Source: Pedobacter rhodius (GTDB lineage Bacteria; Bacteroidota; Bacteroidia; Sphingobacteriales; Sphingobacteriaceae). From it: DNA of 64,000 nucleotides. Positions 24,461 through 32,192 of this stretch are shown here, piece after piece (positions within the stretch are counted from its first letter, which is position 1; each line of letters begins with the position of its first letter). A program made the position numbers and the translations under genes. A model generated the notes under the pieces. The model worked only from the letters and a program-made list of their open reading frames with translations. It searched no databases and was not told the DNA's origin. Where the stretch lies: contig NZ_JAPWGL010000003.1 of the NCBI RefSeq assembly GCF_027213645.1, forward strand, positions 558,001 to 622,000, in the 5' to 3' direction.

Positions 24461-25711
24461 ATGTTAACCAAATATAAATTTATAAGGCTTGCGATATACC
24501 GCAAATTAATGATTTGTGCAGGTTTCATTTTGCTTTTTTCTAATGCCTTGCCTGCTCAGGATTTTGCTTTCCCGGGAAATCAGAAAAGACAATCCTTGCA
24601 TTTCAAACTAATAAAAAACCTCATTATTATACCTGTTTATATTAATGAAAAAGGACCTTATGATTTTGTTTTAGACACCGGCGTTGGTCCTCTGATTATT
24701 ACAGAACCCTCAATTATCGATACACTGAATTTCGCTAAAATGCGAAAAATTAAAGTTTCAGGGTTAGGTTTAGAAACAGTGGAAGCATTTGTTTCTCAAA
24801 ATATAAGCGCCAGAATTGGAATGGCAGAAGCACAACATATGCCTACCGCTATTTTGAAAGAGGACCTTTTTAACCTGTCGGGGCATTTGGGTGTAAAAAT
24901 TTATGGGCTTGTAGGTTTTAACTTTTTTAACAGTTTCGTTGTTGATGTCCGTTACACTGAAAGCAGGATGATCTTCAGTAATCCGGGTACAAAAATTAAA
25001 TATAAAGGAAGTAAAATCCCCATTCTAATCGAAAACCTGAAGCCATATGTTTATGCCGAAGTTGATGCGCCGGATGTCGGAAAAATTAAAGCTAAATTAT
25101 TAATGGATACAGGTGCAAGTCATGCATTATCTATGGAAACGTTTAATGGCGATAAGTTCCCGTTGCCCTATTCAAAAATCAAGGCCAATTTAGGCATGAG
25201 TTTAAGCGGGCAGATTAAAGGTTACCTGGGAAGGGTAAAAGAACTTTCAATTGGTGAATTTGATTTTAAGGATGTGATTTCCGGTTTTCCGGATTATAAA
25301 ATTATATCGCAGAAAATAGATTTAAAAACCAGAAACGGAAACCTGGGTGCCGATTTATTAAGGAAATTCAACATCCAGTTTAACTACCGTGAAGGCTTCA
25401 TATATGTTCGGCCAAACGGAAATTTTAAAATGCCATTTGAGCATGATATGGTGGGGATGGTCGTTTACCTCGATCAGAAAGAATATAAAAGGTTTTTTAT
25501 AGGCGAAGTAGATGAAAATTCGCCGGCGGAGAAATCAGGGCTGTGTCCTGACGATGAAATTATCGGCGTTAATTTCAGGTCTATGGAAATGTATTCGCTT
25601 AATGAGTTGTCAGAACTTTTTAAATCAGGCGCAAACAGAAGTATTATTCTTGAAATTTACCGCGATAAACAAGTTTTTTTTAAAGTAATCCACCTCGAAA
25701 AAAGAATTTAA
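24461..25711 (+). CDS. Aspartyl protease with two DTG motifs and a PDZ domain
   Basis: 416 residues. A signal or membrane segment covers 14-32. Two retropepsin-like lobes are visible: FVLDTGVGP (Asp72) and LLMDTGASHA (Asp216), so the active site can form within one chain, unlike single-lobe homodimers. A PDZ domain occupies about 325-410 (GEVDENSPAEKSGLCPDDEI). The export signal suggests a periplasmic protease. No partner gene is evident. It is divergent from PBP4 across 50 bp. Confidence 0.82.
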   Translation: MLTKYKFIRLAIYRKLMICAGFILLFSNALPAQDFAFPGNQKRQSLHFKLIKNLIIIPVYINEKGPYDFVLDTGVGPLIITEPSIIDTLNFAKMRKIKVSGLGLETVEAFVSQNISARIGMAEAQHMPTAILKEDLFNLSGHLGVKIYGLVGFNFFNSFVVDVRYTESRMIFSNPGTKIKYKGSKIPILIENLKPYVYAEVDAPDVGKIKAKLLMDTGASHALSMETFNGDKFPLPYSKIKANLGMSLSGQIKGYLGRVKELSIGEFDFKDVISGFPDYKIISQKIDLKTRNGNLGADLLRKFNIQFNYREGFIYVRPNGNFKMPFEHDMVGMVVYLDQKEYKRFFIGEVDENSPAEKSGLCPDDEIIGVNFRSMEMYSLNELSELFKSGANRSIILEIYRDKQVFFKVIHLEKRI

Positions 25712-25795
25712 TTGAGCAGAACAGTAATTTTCAGGTTACAAGTCGATAAACAGTTTGTCAGGTTTTAATTTAGTATATTCTAAAAGACTTAACGA

Positions 25796-26662
25796 ATGTT
25801 TAAAAAGGTTACTGTTTTATTCTTCCTTTTCCTGGTAAGCCATAATGCCTTTACACAGGTTCAGGATTCGCTGATTTTTATCAAAACCCATTGGGAAAAG
25901 CAGCGGATAGCTAAGCAGGTGAGGTTGTTTACATACCATTTTAACCGCAAAAATCTGTTTACGGTAAATGAAAACATTTCTTTTCTTGAAATTAAAAATT
26001 CCGGAAAAAAAGCAGTTTTTGCAATTGGTGCTGAAGAAAAAGAACTAATCACAACCAGCGATTTTGGTTTAAGAGACACTGCTGTGGCAGCTGTTAACAG
26101 CAATTTTTTTGATGTAAAAAATGGAGGTTCAGTTGATTTCGTGAGAGTTGATGGAAAAATAATCAACGTAAACCGGATTGAAAAAAATGGAAACCGGGCT
26201 TTTCATCAGCGGGCGGCTGTTGTAATCGATAACGGTAAGATCGCCATAAAAAAGTGGGATGGCAGCACAGACTGGGAAAAGAATTTAACTGAAAAAAATG
26301 TGCTTTTAAACGGGCCTCTTTTAGCAATTAACGGAAGAGATGAAGCACTAGATACAATTGCTTTTAACCGTTTGCGGCACCCCAGAACTTGCTTAGGCAT
26401 AAAGCCAAACGGACGTGTAATTTTATTAACCGTTGATGGCCGGAATGATAATTCGGCAGGAATGAGTTTATTTGAACTCACAAAAATTATGCGTTGGTTG
26501 GGCTGTACAAGTGCAATTAATTTTGATGGCGGAGGCTCTACAACGCTTTGGGTAAAGGGCTACCGCGGAAACGGTGTAATTAATTATCCAACGGATAATA
26601 AAAAGTGGGACCATGAAGGGCAGCGGAAAGTGGCTAATGTAATTTTGGTTAAGAAAAAATAA
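25796..26662 (+). CDS. Phosphodiester glycosidase family protein (NAGPA-like)
   Basis: 288 residues with a signal peptide (1-20, ending NAFTQ). The NAGPA domain covers about 95-285: AAVNSNFFDVKNGGSVDFVRVDGKI, HPRTCLGIKPNGRVILLTVDGR, and the closing INFDGGGSTTLWVKG. The family includes the mammalian uncovering enzyme that removes GlcNAc from phosphodiesters, and bacterial relatives acting on envelope polymers. The substrate here is unknown. The next lipoprotein follows after 41 bp and may be co-transcribed. Confidence 0.85.
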   Translation: MFKKVTVLFFLFLVSHNAFTQVQDSLIFIKTHWEKQRIAKQVRLFTYHFNRKNLFTVNENISFLEIKNSGKKAVFAIGAEEKELITTSDFGLRDTAVAAVNSNFFDVKNGGSVDFVRVDGKIINVNRIEKNGNRAFHQRAAVVIDNGKIAIKKWDGSTDWEKNLTEKNVLLNGPLLAINGRDEALDTIAFNRLRHPRTCLGIKPNGRVILLTVDGRNDNSAGMSLFELTKIMRWLGCTSAINFDGGGSTTLWVKGYRGNGVINYPTDNKKWDHEGQRKVANVILVKKK

Positions 26663-26703
26663 ATTATTTTAGTCGAAATTTTTGCCGGCTGCGTTATATA
26701 GAT

Positions 26704-27630
26704 ATGATTAGAAATTTTTGCCTCCTGCTTTATGCTATTGTTTTATGCTCATCATGCGATTTTGCTTCCAAAAAAACGAATCCCAAACTGAGGGATTATA
26801 CCTGGGAATCGGTTAAAGGCATCCGTTATGAGGAAGTTAGGCGGCGGTTTAAAAACGGACTTTCTTTTAACCAGGAAGGCTTTATGCAAAAACCATCGTG
26901 GATAATTGAAGTTGCAGCTGAAGACACCATGATGGCCTGGAGCCCGCAGAAGCAAATTATGCAAAAATTTTTCCTGCAATACGACCATGGAAACCTTTAT
27001 AACTTTGCCGAAGAATGGTTTAAAGTAAAGGTCATGACTACAGATAGCCTGATTTTACAAAGGGTTCAGGTAAATGGCAAGCTTGTTCTTGCCGATTTCC
27101 GTTCAGATGTAAACATGACTTTTTATGCACAGCGCTATATCAAAAATAAACTGAAAACAACTGCTGAAAAATTACAAAGGCCTACAAAAGCAGATACTGT
27201 TTTTATAACCAAAAGAGCAAATGCCGTAAACCTGAACAGCGACAGTGCTTTTGCAGCAACCGAACCTGTTCAATTTATACCGAAAAGCAAAATTGTAACA
27301 GTAGAAAAACTGGTTACGGCAAATAAACTAGAAGGCCGTACCACGGCTTATGATTATATGTTTCCACAGTATAAAATTGTAATAAACCGGGCTTATAAAG
27401 ATTTTGCGTATCAAATTTCTGCGGTAGTAGATTTCCAGGGTGGCATCCATGTAAAAAATGTTTACGGGGTACTTCCGGAGAATGTAGAATCGAAGAAAAA
27501 AAACATGCAGGCTGTGGCCGATATTTACATTAGAAACCTGTTTAATGTACTGCCCGGAACTAGCTTAGGCATTCCGCATAATAGCCAAATTACCATGATG
27601 ATTATTGGGAAGGCAATTAAAAGGCCTTAG
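26704..27630 (+). CDS. Uncharacterised lipoprotein
   Basis: 308 residues with a lipoprotein signal (LCSSC, lipidated Cys near 18). I do not recognise a family. The chain is a mix of helices and strands with a FAEEWFKVKVMTTDSLILQRVQVNGKLVLADF strand pair and a hydrophilic middle (NSDSAFAATEPVQF). The C-terminal 80 residues repeat a YDYMFPQYKIVINRAYKDFAYQI pattern that could be a barrel-like or TonB-like fold. It stands between the glycosidase and the cold-shock gene. Confidence 0.6.
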   Translation: MIRNFCLLLYAIVLCSSCDFASKKTNPKLRDYTWESVKGIRYEEVRRRFKNGLSFNQEGFMQKPSWIIEVAAEDTMMAWSPQKQIMQKFFLQYDHGNLYNFAEEWFKVKVMTTDSLILQRVQVNGKLVLADFRSDVNMTFYAQRYIKNKLKTTAEKLQRPTKADTVFITKRANAVNLNSDSAFAATEPVQFIPKSKIVTVEKLVTANKLEGRTTAYDYMFPQYKIVINRAYKDFAYQISAVVDFQGGIHVKNVYGVLPENVESKKKNMQAVADIYIRNLFNVLPGTSLGIPHNSQITMMIIGKAIKRP

Positions 27631-27735
27631 TAATCTGCTATTTACAAAATTTTAACGTTAAAAAAATGTTAAAATTTATTTTGATTTTAAAAATTAAAAC
27701 TTACCTTGCAGACTTAATTTTTAATATTTAATACA

Positions 27736-27927
27736 ATGCAAGAAGGCACAGTAAAATTCTTCAATGTAACTAAAGGTTTTGGCTTTATTATCCCTGCAAA
27801 TGGCGATAGCGAAATCTTTGTTCATTCAACAGGTCTTATCGACGAAATCCGTGAAAACGACAAAGTACAGTACGAAGTTGCTAACGGTAAAAAAGGCTTA
27901 AATGCCGTTAATGTGAAAGTAATTTAA
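27736..27927 (+). CDS. cspA: Cold-shock domain protein (CspA family)
   Basis: 63 residues, one cold-shock domain. RNP1 is KGFGFI and RNP2 is EIFVHST. Binds single-stranded RNA/DNA. Sequence begins MQEGTVKFFNVTKGFGFI. A long AT-rich leader (27631-27735) may hold cold-responsive structure. A good terminator follows at 27950-27977. Confidence 0.95.
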   Translation: MQEGTVKFFNVTKGFGFIIPANGDSEIFVHSTGLIDEIRENDKVQYEVANGKKGLNAVNVKVI

Positions 27928-27949
27928 TTAACTATCATATTTACAAAAG

Positions 27950-27977
27950 AGCCCTGATTTTATTGGGGCTTTTTTTA
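27950..27977 (+). terminator. Rho-independent terminator of cspA
   Basis: agccc / gggct stem with a 12-nt loop, followed by TTTTTTTT. Confidence 0.85.
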
Positions 27978-28010
27978 TTGCCCAAAATCCTGAATTTATT
28001 TATCAATTTT

Positions 28011-28538
28011 ATGACTAACTAATTTATTTTACCTGGCTTAGGTAACTCCGGGCCGGAGCATTGGCAAGGCTATTTCGAAAAATCAGCAGCTAACTTTAAA
28101 AGAATAGAACAAAGTGATTGGGATACGCCTGCATGTAAAGATTGGGTTGAAAACACAGATAATGCGATTTCCGGCCTTGATCCCAAAACAGTTGTTTTAA
28201 TTGGTCACAGTTTGGGCTGTATCGCCATTGCAAACTGGGCCAAAACTTCAAAAATTAGAATAAAGGGCGCATTGCTGGTTGCACCAAGCGATGTTGAAGC
28301 GCCGAGATATACTTTCGACACCGTTGGCTTTGAAAGTGTGCCGCTTGACAGAATAGGTTTTAAAACCATTGTGGTAGCGAGTACCAACGACGAGTGGATT
28401 TCGATAGAGCGGGCTGCGTTCTTCGCCGAGAATTGGGGAAGCGAATTTATTAATATTGGCGAAGCCGGGCATATTAATGCGGCCTCAGGATTTGGTGAAT
28501 GGAAAGAAGGCCTGGAACTGTTAAAATCATTTAAATAG
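28011..28538 (+). pseudogene. RBBP9/YdeN-type serine hydrolase broken by a nonsense codon at codon 4
   Basis: From ATG 28011 the frame reads M-T-N-stop (TAA at 28020-28022) and then continues openly as FILPGLGNSGPEHWQGYF, IGHSLGCIAIANW (nucleophile Ser in GHSLG), VVASTNDEWIS and AGHINAASGFGEW (catalytic His). This is a full-length RBBP9/YdeN alpha/beta hydrolase apart from the stop. AAA or CAA to TAA would explain it. The frame after the stop could only start at a non-ATG codon (for example TTG at 28212, which cuts off the oxyanion strand and part of the nucleophile elbow). Pseudogene or sequencing error. Confidence 0.8.
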
Positions 28539-28662
28539 ATTAATTTCCGCAGATTTATTGGTAATCTGAACGCTATTATTAACCTCCTTTTTTAATTTTT
28601 AACTTAATTTTAGATTAAAGCGCTCGATTAATAATAAATTTCAAAATCTCCGGCGGAAATAA

Positions 28663-29148
28663 TCATTCCTTATTATTTAGCTTTTTCCTGAACACATAAT
28701 CCATAAATATCAATCCCAAAATCAAATCTACACCTAAAAAAATGTATAAGGTGGTTGGTGTTAAAAGCTTTTCTACATTTAAATTAACCGAGAAATACTT
28801 GCTGAAATCGGGCATCGAAAAAGTTGTATTATACAAAATGTACCCTAATATGGAGAGTATAGCCAGTATAAAAAAGGCCGCGATACCGAATATAATCCGG
28901 TTATCTACTTTAGTTTTTAGCGAAATAGGTACAGGCTGAAGTGCCACCTCTTCCATTACATTTCTGGTGAAGGACATCGATGGCGCATCGAGCTCCATCT
29001 CACCGAAGGCGATGTTTAAATTTAATAATTCTTCGTACTGAAGTTTTACCGAAAGGTCACTTTCAATCTTTTCCTCGATGCTTTTTCGTTGGGTTTCATT
29101 CAGGTTTCCATCAATGTAATCCCAAAGTTGTTGTTCTATTGTATTCAT
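28663..29148 (-). CDS. Anti-sigma-factor-like membrane protein
   Basis: 161 residues: a soluble N-terminal part (1-80) of charged helices (EQQLWDYIDGNLNETQRKSIEEKI, an anti-sigma-like segment without the zinc-finger His-Cys set) and two hydrophobic helices (about 88-108 and 131-152). It overlaps the ECF sigma gene by 4 nt (ATGA), the standard sigma/anti-sigma arrangement. It probably sequesters the sigma factor at the inner membrane. Confidence 0.8.
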   Translation of the reverse strand: MNTIEQQLWDYIDGNLNETQRKSIEEKIESDLSVKLQYEELLNLNIAFGEMELDAPSMSFTRNVMEEVALQPVPISLKTKVDNRIIFGIAAFFILAILSILGYILYNTTFSMPDFSKYFSVNLNVEKLLTPTTLYIFLGVDLILGLIFMDYVFRKKLNNKE

Positions 29149-29726
29149 AGTAACTCCTTTACTTCATCCTTTAACAAATATTGTAATTTTTCTTTAAGCC
29201 TTTGCCTTGCACGGTGCAGTTTTACTTTTACGGTATTTGGCGCCATGTTTAAGGCCGTTCCAATTTCTTCTAAACTTTGTTCGCCGCTGTAAAACAGCGT
29301 TATAATTGCAGCGTCGTCTGGTAGTAAATCTTTAATTGCTTCGTTTAAAAAAGCATGGCTGTTTTGTTGTTCATAAACATTTGCATTAAAAGCCGAGGTA
29401 TGATTTTCCAATTGCAAAAATGTTTCCTCATCGCTGATTGATGAGGTATCTAAACGTTTTTTCCGCAAAAAAGTCATTGCCGTTGTATAAGTAATGGTAT
29501 ACAACCAGGTACTGAATTTAGCTGTCTGTTTAAAAGAGCCTAATGCTTTATAAGCTTTTACGAAACAATCCTGGGCAATTTCTTCGGCATCTTCCCGGTT
29601 TTTTGCAAATCTTAAAGCAAGCGTAAAAACAAATCGCTGATGGCGTTTCACCAGCAAAGCATATTGCCCGGTTTCGCCGGTTAATACATTTTGAATCAGC
29701 TCTAAATCTGTTAACTCCTGCTTCAT
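29145..29726 (-). CDS. RNA polymerase ECF sigma factor
   Basis: 193 residues. Sigma2 (about 25-90) has RHQRFVFTLALRFAKNREDAEEIAQDCFVKAYKAL; sigma4 (about 130-185) has IITLFYSGEQSLEEIGTALNMAPNTVKVKLHRARQRLK. Group IV sigma factor that would direct RNA polymerase to an envelope- or stress-related regulon. Translationally coupled to the membrane anti-sigma downstream (ATGA overlap). The regulated promoters are not visible in the window. Confidence 0.92.
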   Translation of the reverse strand: MKQELTDLELIQNVLTGETGQYALLVKRHQRFVFTLALRFAKNREDAEEIAQDCFVKAYKALGSFKQTAKFSTWLYTITYTTAMTFLRKKRLDTSSISDEETFLQLENHTSAFNANVYEQQNSHAFLNEAIKDLLPDDAAIITLFYSGEQSLEEIGTALNMAPNTVKVKLHRARQRLKEKLQYLLKDEVKELL

Positions 29727-29779
29727 ACTTCATACTAAGACTACCTGAAAACTAACCAGGTTACAGTGCAAATAGAATT

Positions 29780-30010
29780 AGCCTTAATTTAGCGAAAAGA
29801 ATTCGGCTTTTCTGGAAATGAATGGCAGTGGTTCCTGGCCGCCTGCAGTCCTGCTATCCACTTTACGCCGTGGTTAGCTGAAAGGGCTAACACTACATGT
29901 TCGTTCCTATCAGGTTTAGGCACAGCGGCCAGACTTTCAAACCGTTCATAAATAGCAACATTACTCCCGGTTAGTGCCGGGCGAACCTTATCCTGCCGGA
30001 TTGAGGCTTT
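29780..30010. repeat. Structured GC-richer intergenic element, possibly a dispersed repeat
   Basis: Between the sigma gene and the Gdx gene there is no credible frame (the 77-residue reading at 29789-30022 has no start context and no family). The segment is GC-richer than its surroundings and has nested hairpins: gttagc / gctaac (29873-29891) and cccgg / ccggg (29966-29981). The text gttcctatcaggtttaggcaca resembles a repeat I recall from Sphingobacteriaceae intergenic DNA; I cannot verify this. Confidence 0.4.
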
Positions 30011-30078
30011 AAACTTTGACAACTTTTTCTAAGCATTTATCAGAATCAGCTCTCAAAGCTAAGTTACGGCCTTGTAAA

Positions 30079-30292
30079 CTTCAAAAAAAGAATCTTATAG
30101 AAATTAGATTGGCTAATGAGCCACCAGCCAAGAGTAATTAGCCCCGGGTGAAACGTTACCCTGCAGGGCTGAGGTACGATGCCCGAAGCGTATAAGTGAA
30201 ACACGGGAACAAATTTGGTTGCCTGCACTGGTTTTGCGCTTCAGAAAAAGAATACCATAGAAGTTAGATTAACCGGTGGGCCACCAGCGAAG
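30079..30292. repeat. Two 54-bp imperfect direct repeats, 160 bp apart
   Basis: Copy 1 is 30079-30132 and copy 2 is 30239-30292. Both run from cttca(a/g)aaaaagaat to gagccaccagccaag / gggccaccagcgaag; 42 of 54 positions agree. The remaining intergenic DNA from 30293 to 30364 shows nothing I can name. Confidence 0.75.
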
Positions 30293-30364
30293 GAACAGGC
30301 GCTAAGTTTAAAATTCTTTTTTAAGCACCATCATAATCAGAGTTGTCGAAGCCAAATCAATCAG

Positions 30365-30685
30365 CTAGTGCGAAGCGAAAAATTTTAAACCTGCTATGGA
30401 GCCAATTAATGTGCAGATGAAAAATATCCGCCAGAATGTTGCCGGTTCATTAAAATAAACAATACCAATAATTACCGTTCCAACAGCACCAATACCCGTC
30501 CATACAGCATAAGCGGTACCCATTGGTAAGGTTTGCGCAGCTTTGTTTAGCATCATAAAACTCAAAGCAATACATATAAAGAAACCGACGCTCCACCTTA
30601 AATTGCTGAAGTTGTTAGAGAGCTTCAGGCACGTGGTAAAACCAACTTCAAAAAGGCCTGCAATAATTAGTATAATCCAGTTCAT
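30365..30685 (-). CDS. gdx: SMR-family transporter, Gdx/SugE subtype (guanidinium exporter-like)
   Basis: 106 residues from the chosen ATG at 30685, with four transmembrane helices. It matches the SugE/Gdx branch closely: MNWIILIIAGLFEVGF with conserved Glu13, and the GTAYAVWTGIGAVGTVIIGIVYFNEPA segment. Gdx proteins export guanidinium as antiparallel dimers; the qac branch exports quaternary amines instead. The longer frame from 30739 includes a promoter box, so it is rejected. No guanidine riboswitch could fit, because the promoter abuts the start codon. Confidence 0.88.
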   Translation of the reverse strand: MNWIILIIAGLFEVGFTTCLKLSNNFSNLRWSVGFFICIALSFMMLNKAAQTLPMGTAYAVWTGIGAVGTVIIGIVYFNEPATFWRIFFICTLIGSIAGLKFFASH

Positions 30686-30690
30686 ATCTG

Positions 30691-30698
30691 CAAAGGTA
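30691..30698 (-). promoter_or_regulatory. -7 box (TACCTTTG) 5 nt before the gdx start
   Basis: Minus-strand TACCTTTGC with only cagat before the ATG at 30685. Transcription would start at or beside the AUG. Confidence 0.6.
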
Positions 30699-30852
30699 AA
30701 AATGTTTAAAGACTTCCCGTTTGAACTGAAAATTATCAATTGTAAACTTTTTACAGCATAAGTGTAACCTGATTAAAAATCGTGTTGTCATAATACACAG
30801 AACACGGTTCAATAAAAGAAACAGAATAGTACACACAATAAAAATTAAAATC

Positions 30853-31206
30853 ATGGAAGGTATATTAGTCCCAATCTCACTTTTTTTAGGCGCATTCGCA
30901 ATGGTATTTGGAATCCGCTATTTATCAAACAAGGAAAAAATGGCAATGATAGAACGCGGTATCGATCCGGGTATCGGAAAATCTACGCCTCGTCCGTACC
31001 TGAGTTTAAAATTCGGCTTATTGCTGGTTGGCTTGGGAATCGGTTTATTGGTTGCTTTATTTACAGTCCGAGGTGTTTTCGGTTCGGACATGACACATTC
31101 AGAAGAAGGTCAGTCTGTAGCAATTTATTTTGGCTGCCTGGGTATTTTCGGCGGATTAGGTTTAATCACCTCATTTCTAATTGAGAAGAAAGCGATTGAT
31201 CAATAA
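30853..31206 (+). CDS. DUF6249-type small membrane protein
   Basis: 117 residues: an N-terminal membrane segment (4-22), an amphipathic stretch (SNKEKMAMIERGIDPG), and two later helices (about 55-75 and 95-112). The IERGIDP segment is typical of DUF6249. No enzyme motif is visible. It has its own terminator at 31217-31264. Often found next to sigma/anti-sigma genes, which fits the position. Confidence 0.75.
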   Translation: MEGILVPISLFLGAFAMVFGIRYLSNKEKMAMIERGIDPGIGKSTPRPYLSLKFGLLLVGLGIGLLVALFTVRGVFGSDMTHSEEGQSVAIYFGCLGIFGGLGLITSFLIEKKAIDQ

Positions 31207-31216
31207 ATTTCGGATT

Positions 31217-31264
31217 AAACCTACGAGGTCTTAAATAGCATTTAACACCTCGCAGGTTTTTTTA
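31217..31264. terminator. Bidirectional terminator-like hairpin between convergent genes
   Basis: aaacctacgaggt (31217-31229) pairs with acctcgcaggttt (31247-31259) with one mismatch, followed by a T-run at 31257-31263. It serves the DUF6249 gene and may also stop the opposite operon. Confidence 0.75.
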
Positions 31265-31270
31265 AGGTTT

Positions 31271-31693
31271 TTACTGCGGTTTATTGATAACGGCTACCGT
31301 TAACCTGCTGATGCAACTCATTTTTCCCCGGTCGTTATAAATTTTGATATCCCAGATATGGGTTTTCGCTCCAATATGAATCGGGGTGCAAATGCCTTTA
31401 ACCAAACCACTTTTTACGGGGCGAAGGTGGTTCGCATTAACTTCTAAACCAACAGCTACATATTTTTCAGGGTCGATACACATGTAGGAAGCAATGCTAC
31501 CTAGGGTTTCGGCTAAAACAACCGATGCGCCGCCGTGCAAAATTCCCGCGGGTTGATGCGTTCGTTCGTCAACAGGCATGGTTCCGGTAATAAAGTCTTC
31601 ACCAATTTCAGTAAATTTTATATCAAGCAAGCCGCCTATATGATTCTTCGGGCGATTATTTAAATCATCAGTTGTAAAGTCTTTAAACCACAT
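31271..31693 (-). CDS. Hotdog-fold acyl-CoA thioesterase (PaaI family)
   Basis: 140 residues. The PaaI-type hotdog core shows HQPAGILHGGASVVLAETLGS, the HGG..A..E catalytic pattern, then VGLEVNANHLRPV and a VKGICTPIHIGAKTHIWDIKI strand pair. These enzymes hydrolyse acyl-CoA thioesters such as hydroxyphenylacetyl- or naphthoyl-CoA. The stop lies at the end of the operon; its start overlaps the DinB gene by 11 bp. Confidence 0.88.
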   Translation of the reverse strand: MWFKDFTTDDLNNRPKNHIGGLLDIKFTEIGEDFITGTMPVDERTHQPAGILHGGASVVLAETLGSIASYMCIDPEKYVAVGLEVNANHLRPVKSGLVKGICTPIHIGAKTHIWDIKIYNDRGKMSCISRLTVAVINKPQ

Positions 31694-32192
31694 GGTAACG
31701 TTCTTTTAGCACACCGGCATGGTGAATAATATGGCCTGCAGCAATAAATAAAATAGATTTAACAGTTATTTCCCTGCCTGAAGCGACACCTTTTCTGTTT
31801 AATTCCTCTTCATTAAGGCTTTTGAAAAAGTAAAGGTTGGCTTTGCGTAAGGCTGCGAATTCTTCAATCATATCTTCATAGTTTCGTTCAGCGAAGCGGG
31901 CATTGGCAACATAATCATCTTCTTCAAAACCGGGTAAATGTTGCTGTTCATTTCTGGCAAAACAAGTCATCCGATAAACAAAAATACGTTCACAATCAAT
32001 AATGTGGCCCAGCATTTCTTTCAATGTCCATTTACCTTCGGCATAAGCAAAATTTTCCTTTTCCTTATTTGATTCGAATAATACTGGAATACTAAAAACC
32101 TGTTCTTCAAGGATTTCAAAAATACCCCCATTAACTTTGCTGATATAGGTTTCACCCCAAATTGGATAGTCGTCAGGCTGTGGTCGGTTCAT
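31683..32192 (-). CDS. DinB superfamily protein (YfiT/bacillithiol-transferase-like)
   Basis: 169 residues. The four-helix DinB fold has the spaced histidines expected of its metal site: WTLKEMLGHIIDCERIFVYR and IAAGHIIHHAGVLKERYH. Members are often metal-binding thiol-dependent transferases, but the function of this one is unknown. It overlaps the histidine-kinase gene by 20 bp and the thioesterase by 11 bp, so the three are one operon. Confidence 0.83.
   Translation of the reverse strand: MNRPQPDDYPIWGETYISKVNGGIFEILEEQVFSIPVLFESNKEKENFAYAEGKWTLKEMLGHIIDCERIFVYRMTCFARNEQQHLPGFEEDDYVANARFAERNYEDMIEEFAALRKANLYFFKSLNEEELNRKGVASGREITVKSILFIAAGHIIHHAGVLKERYHVV

Noticed and set aside
29789..30022. 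77-residue frame on the minus strand
   Set aside because: It lies across a hairpin-rich intergenic element, matches no family, and has no start context or operon partner.
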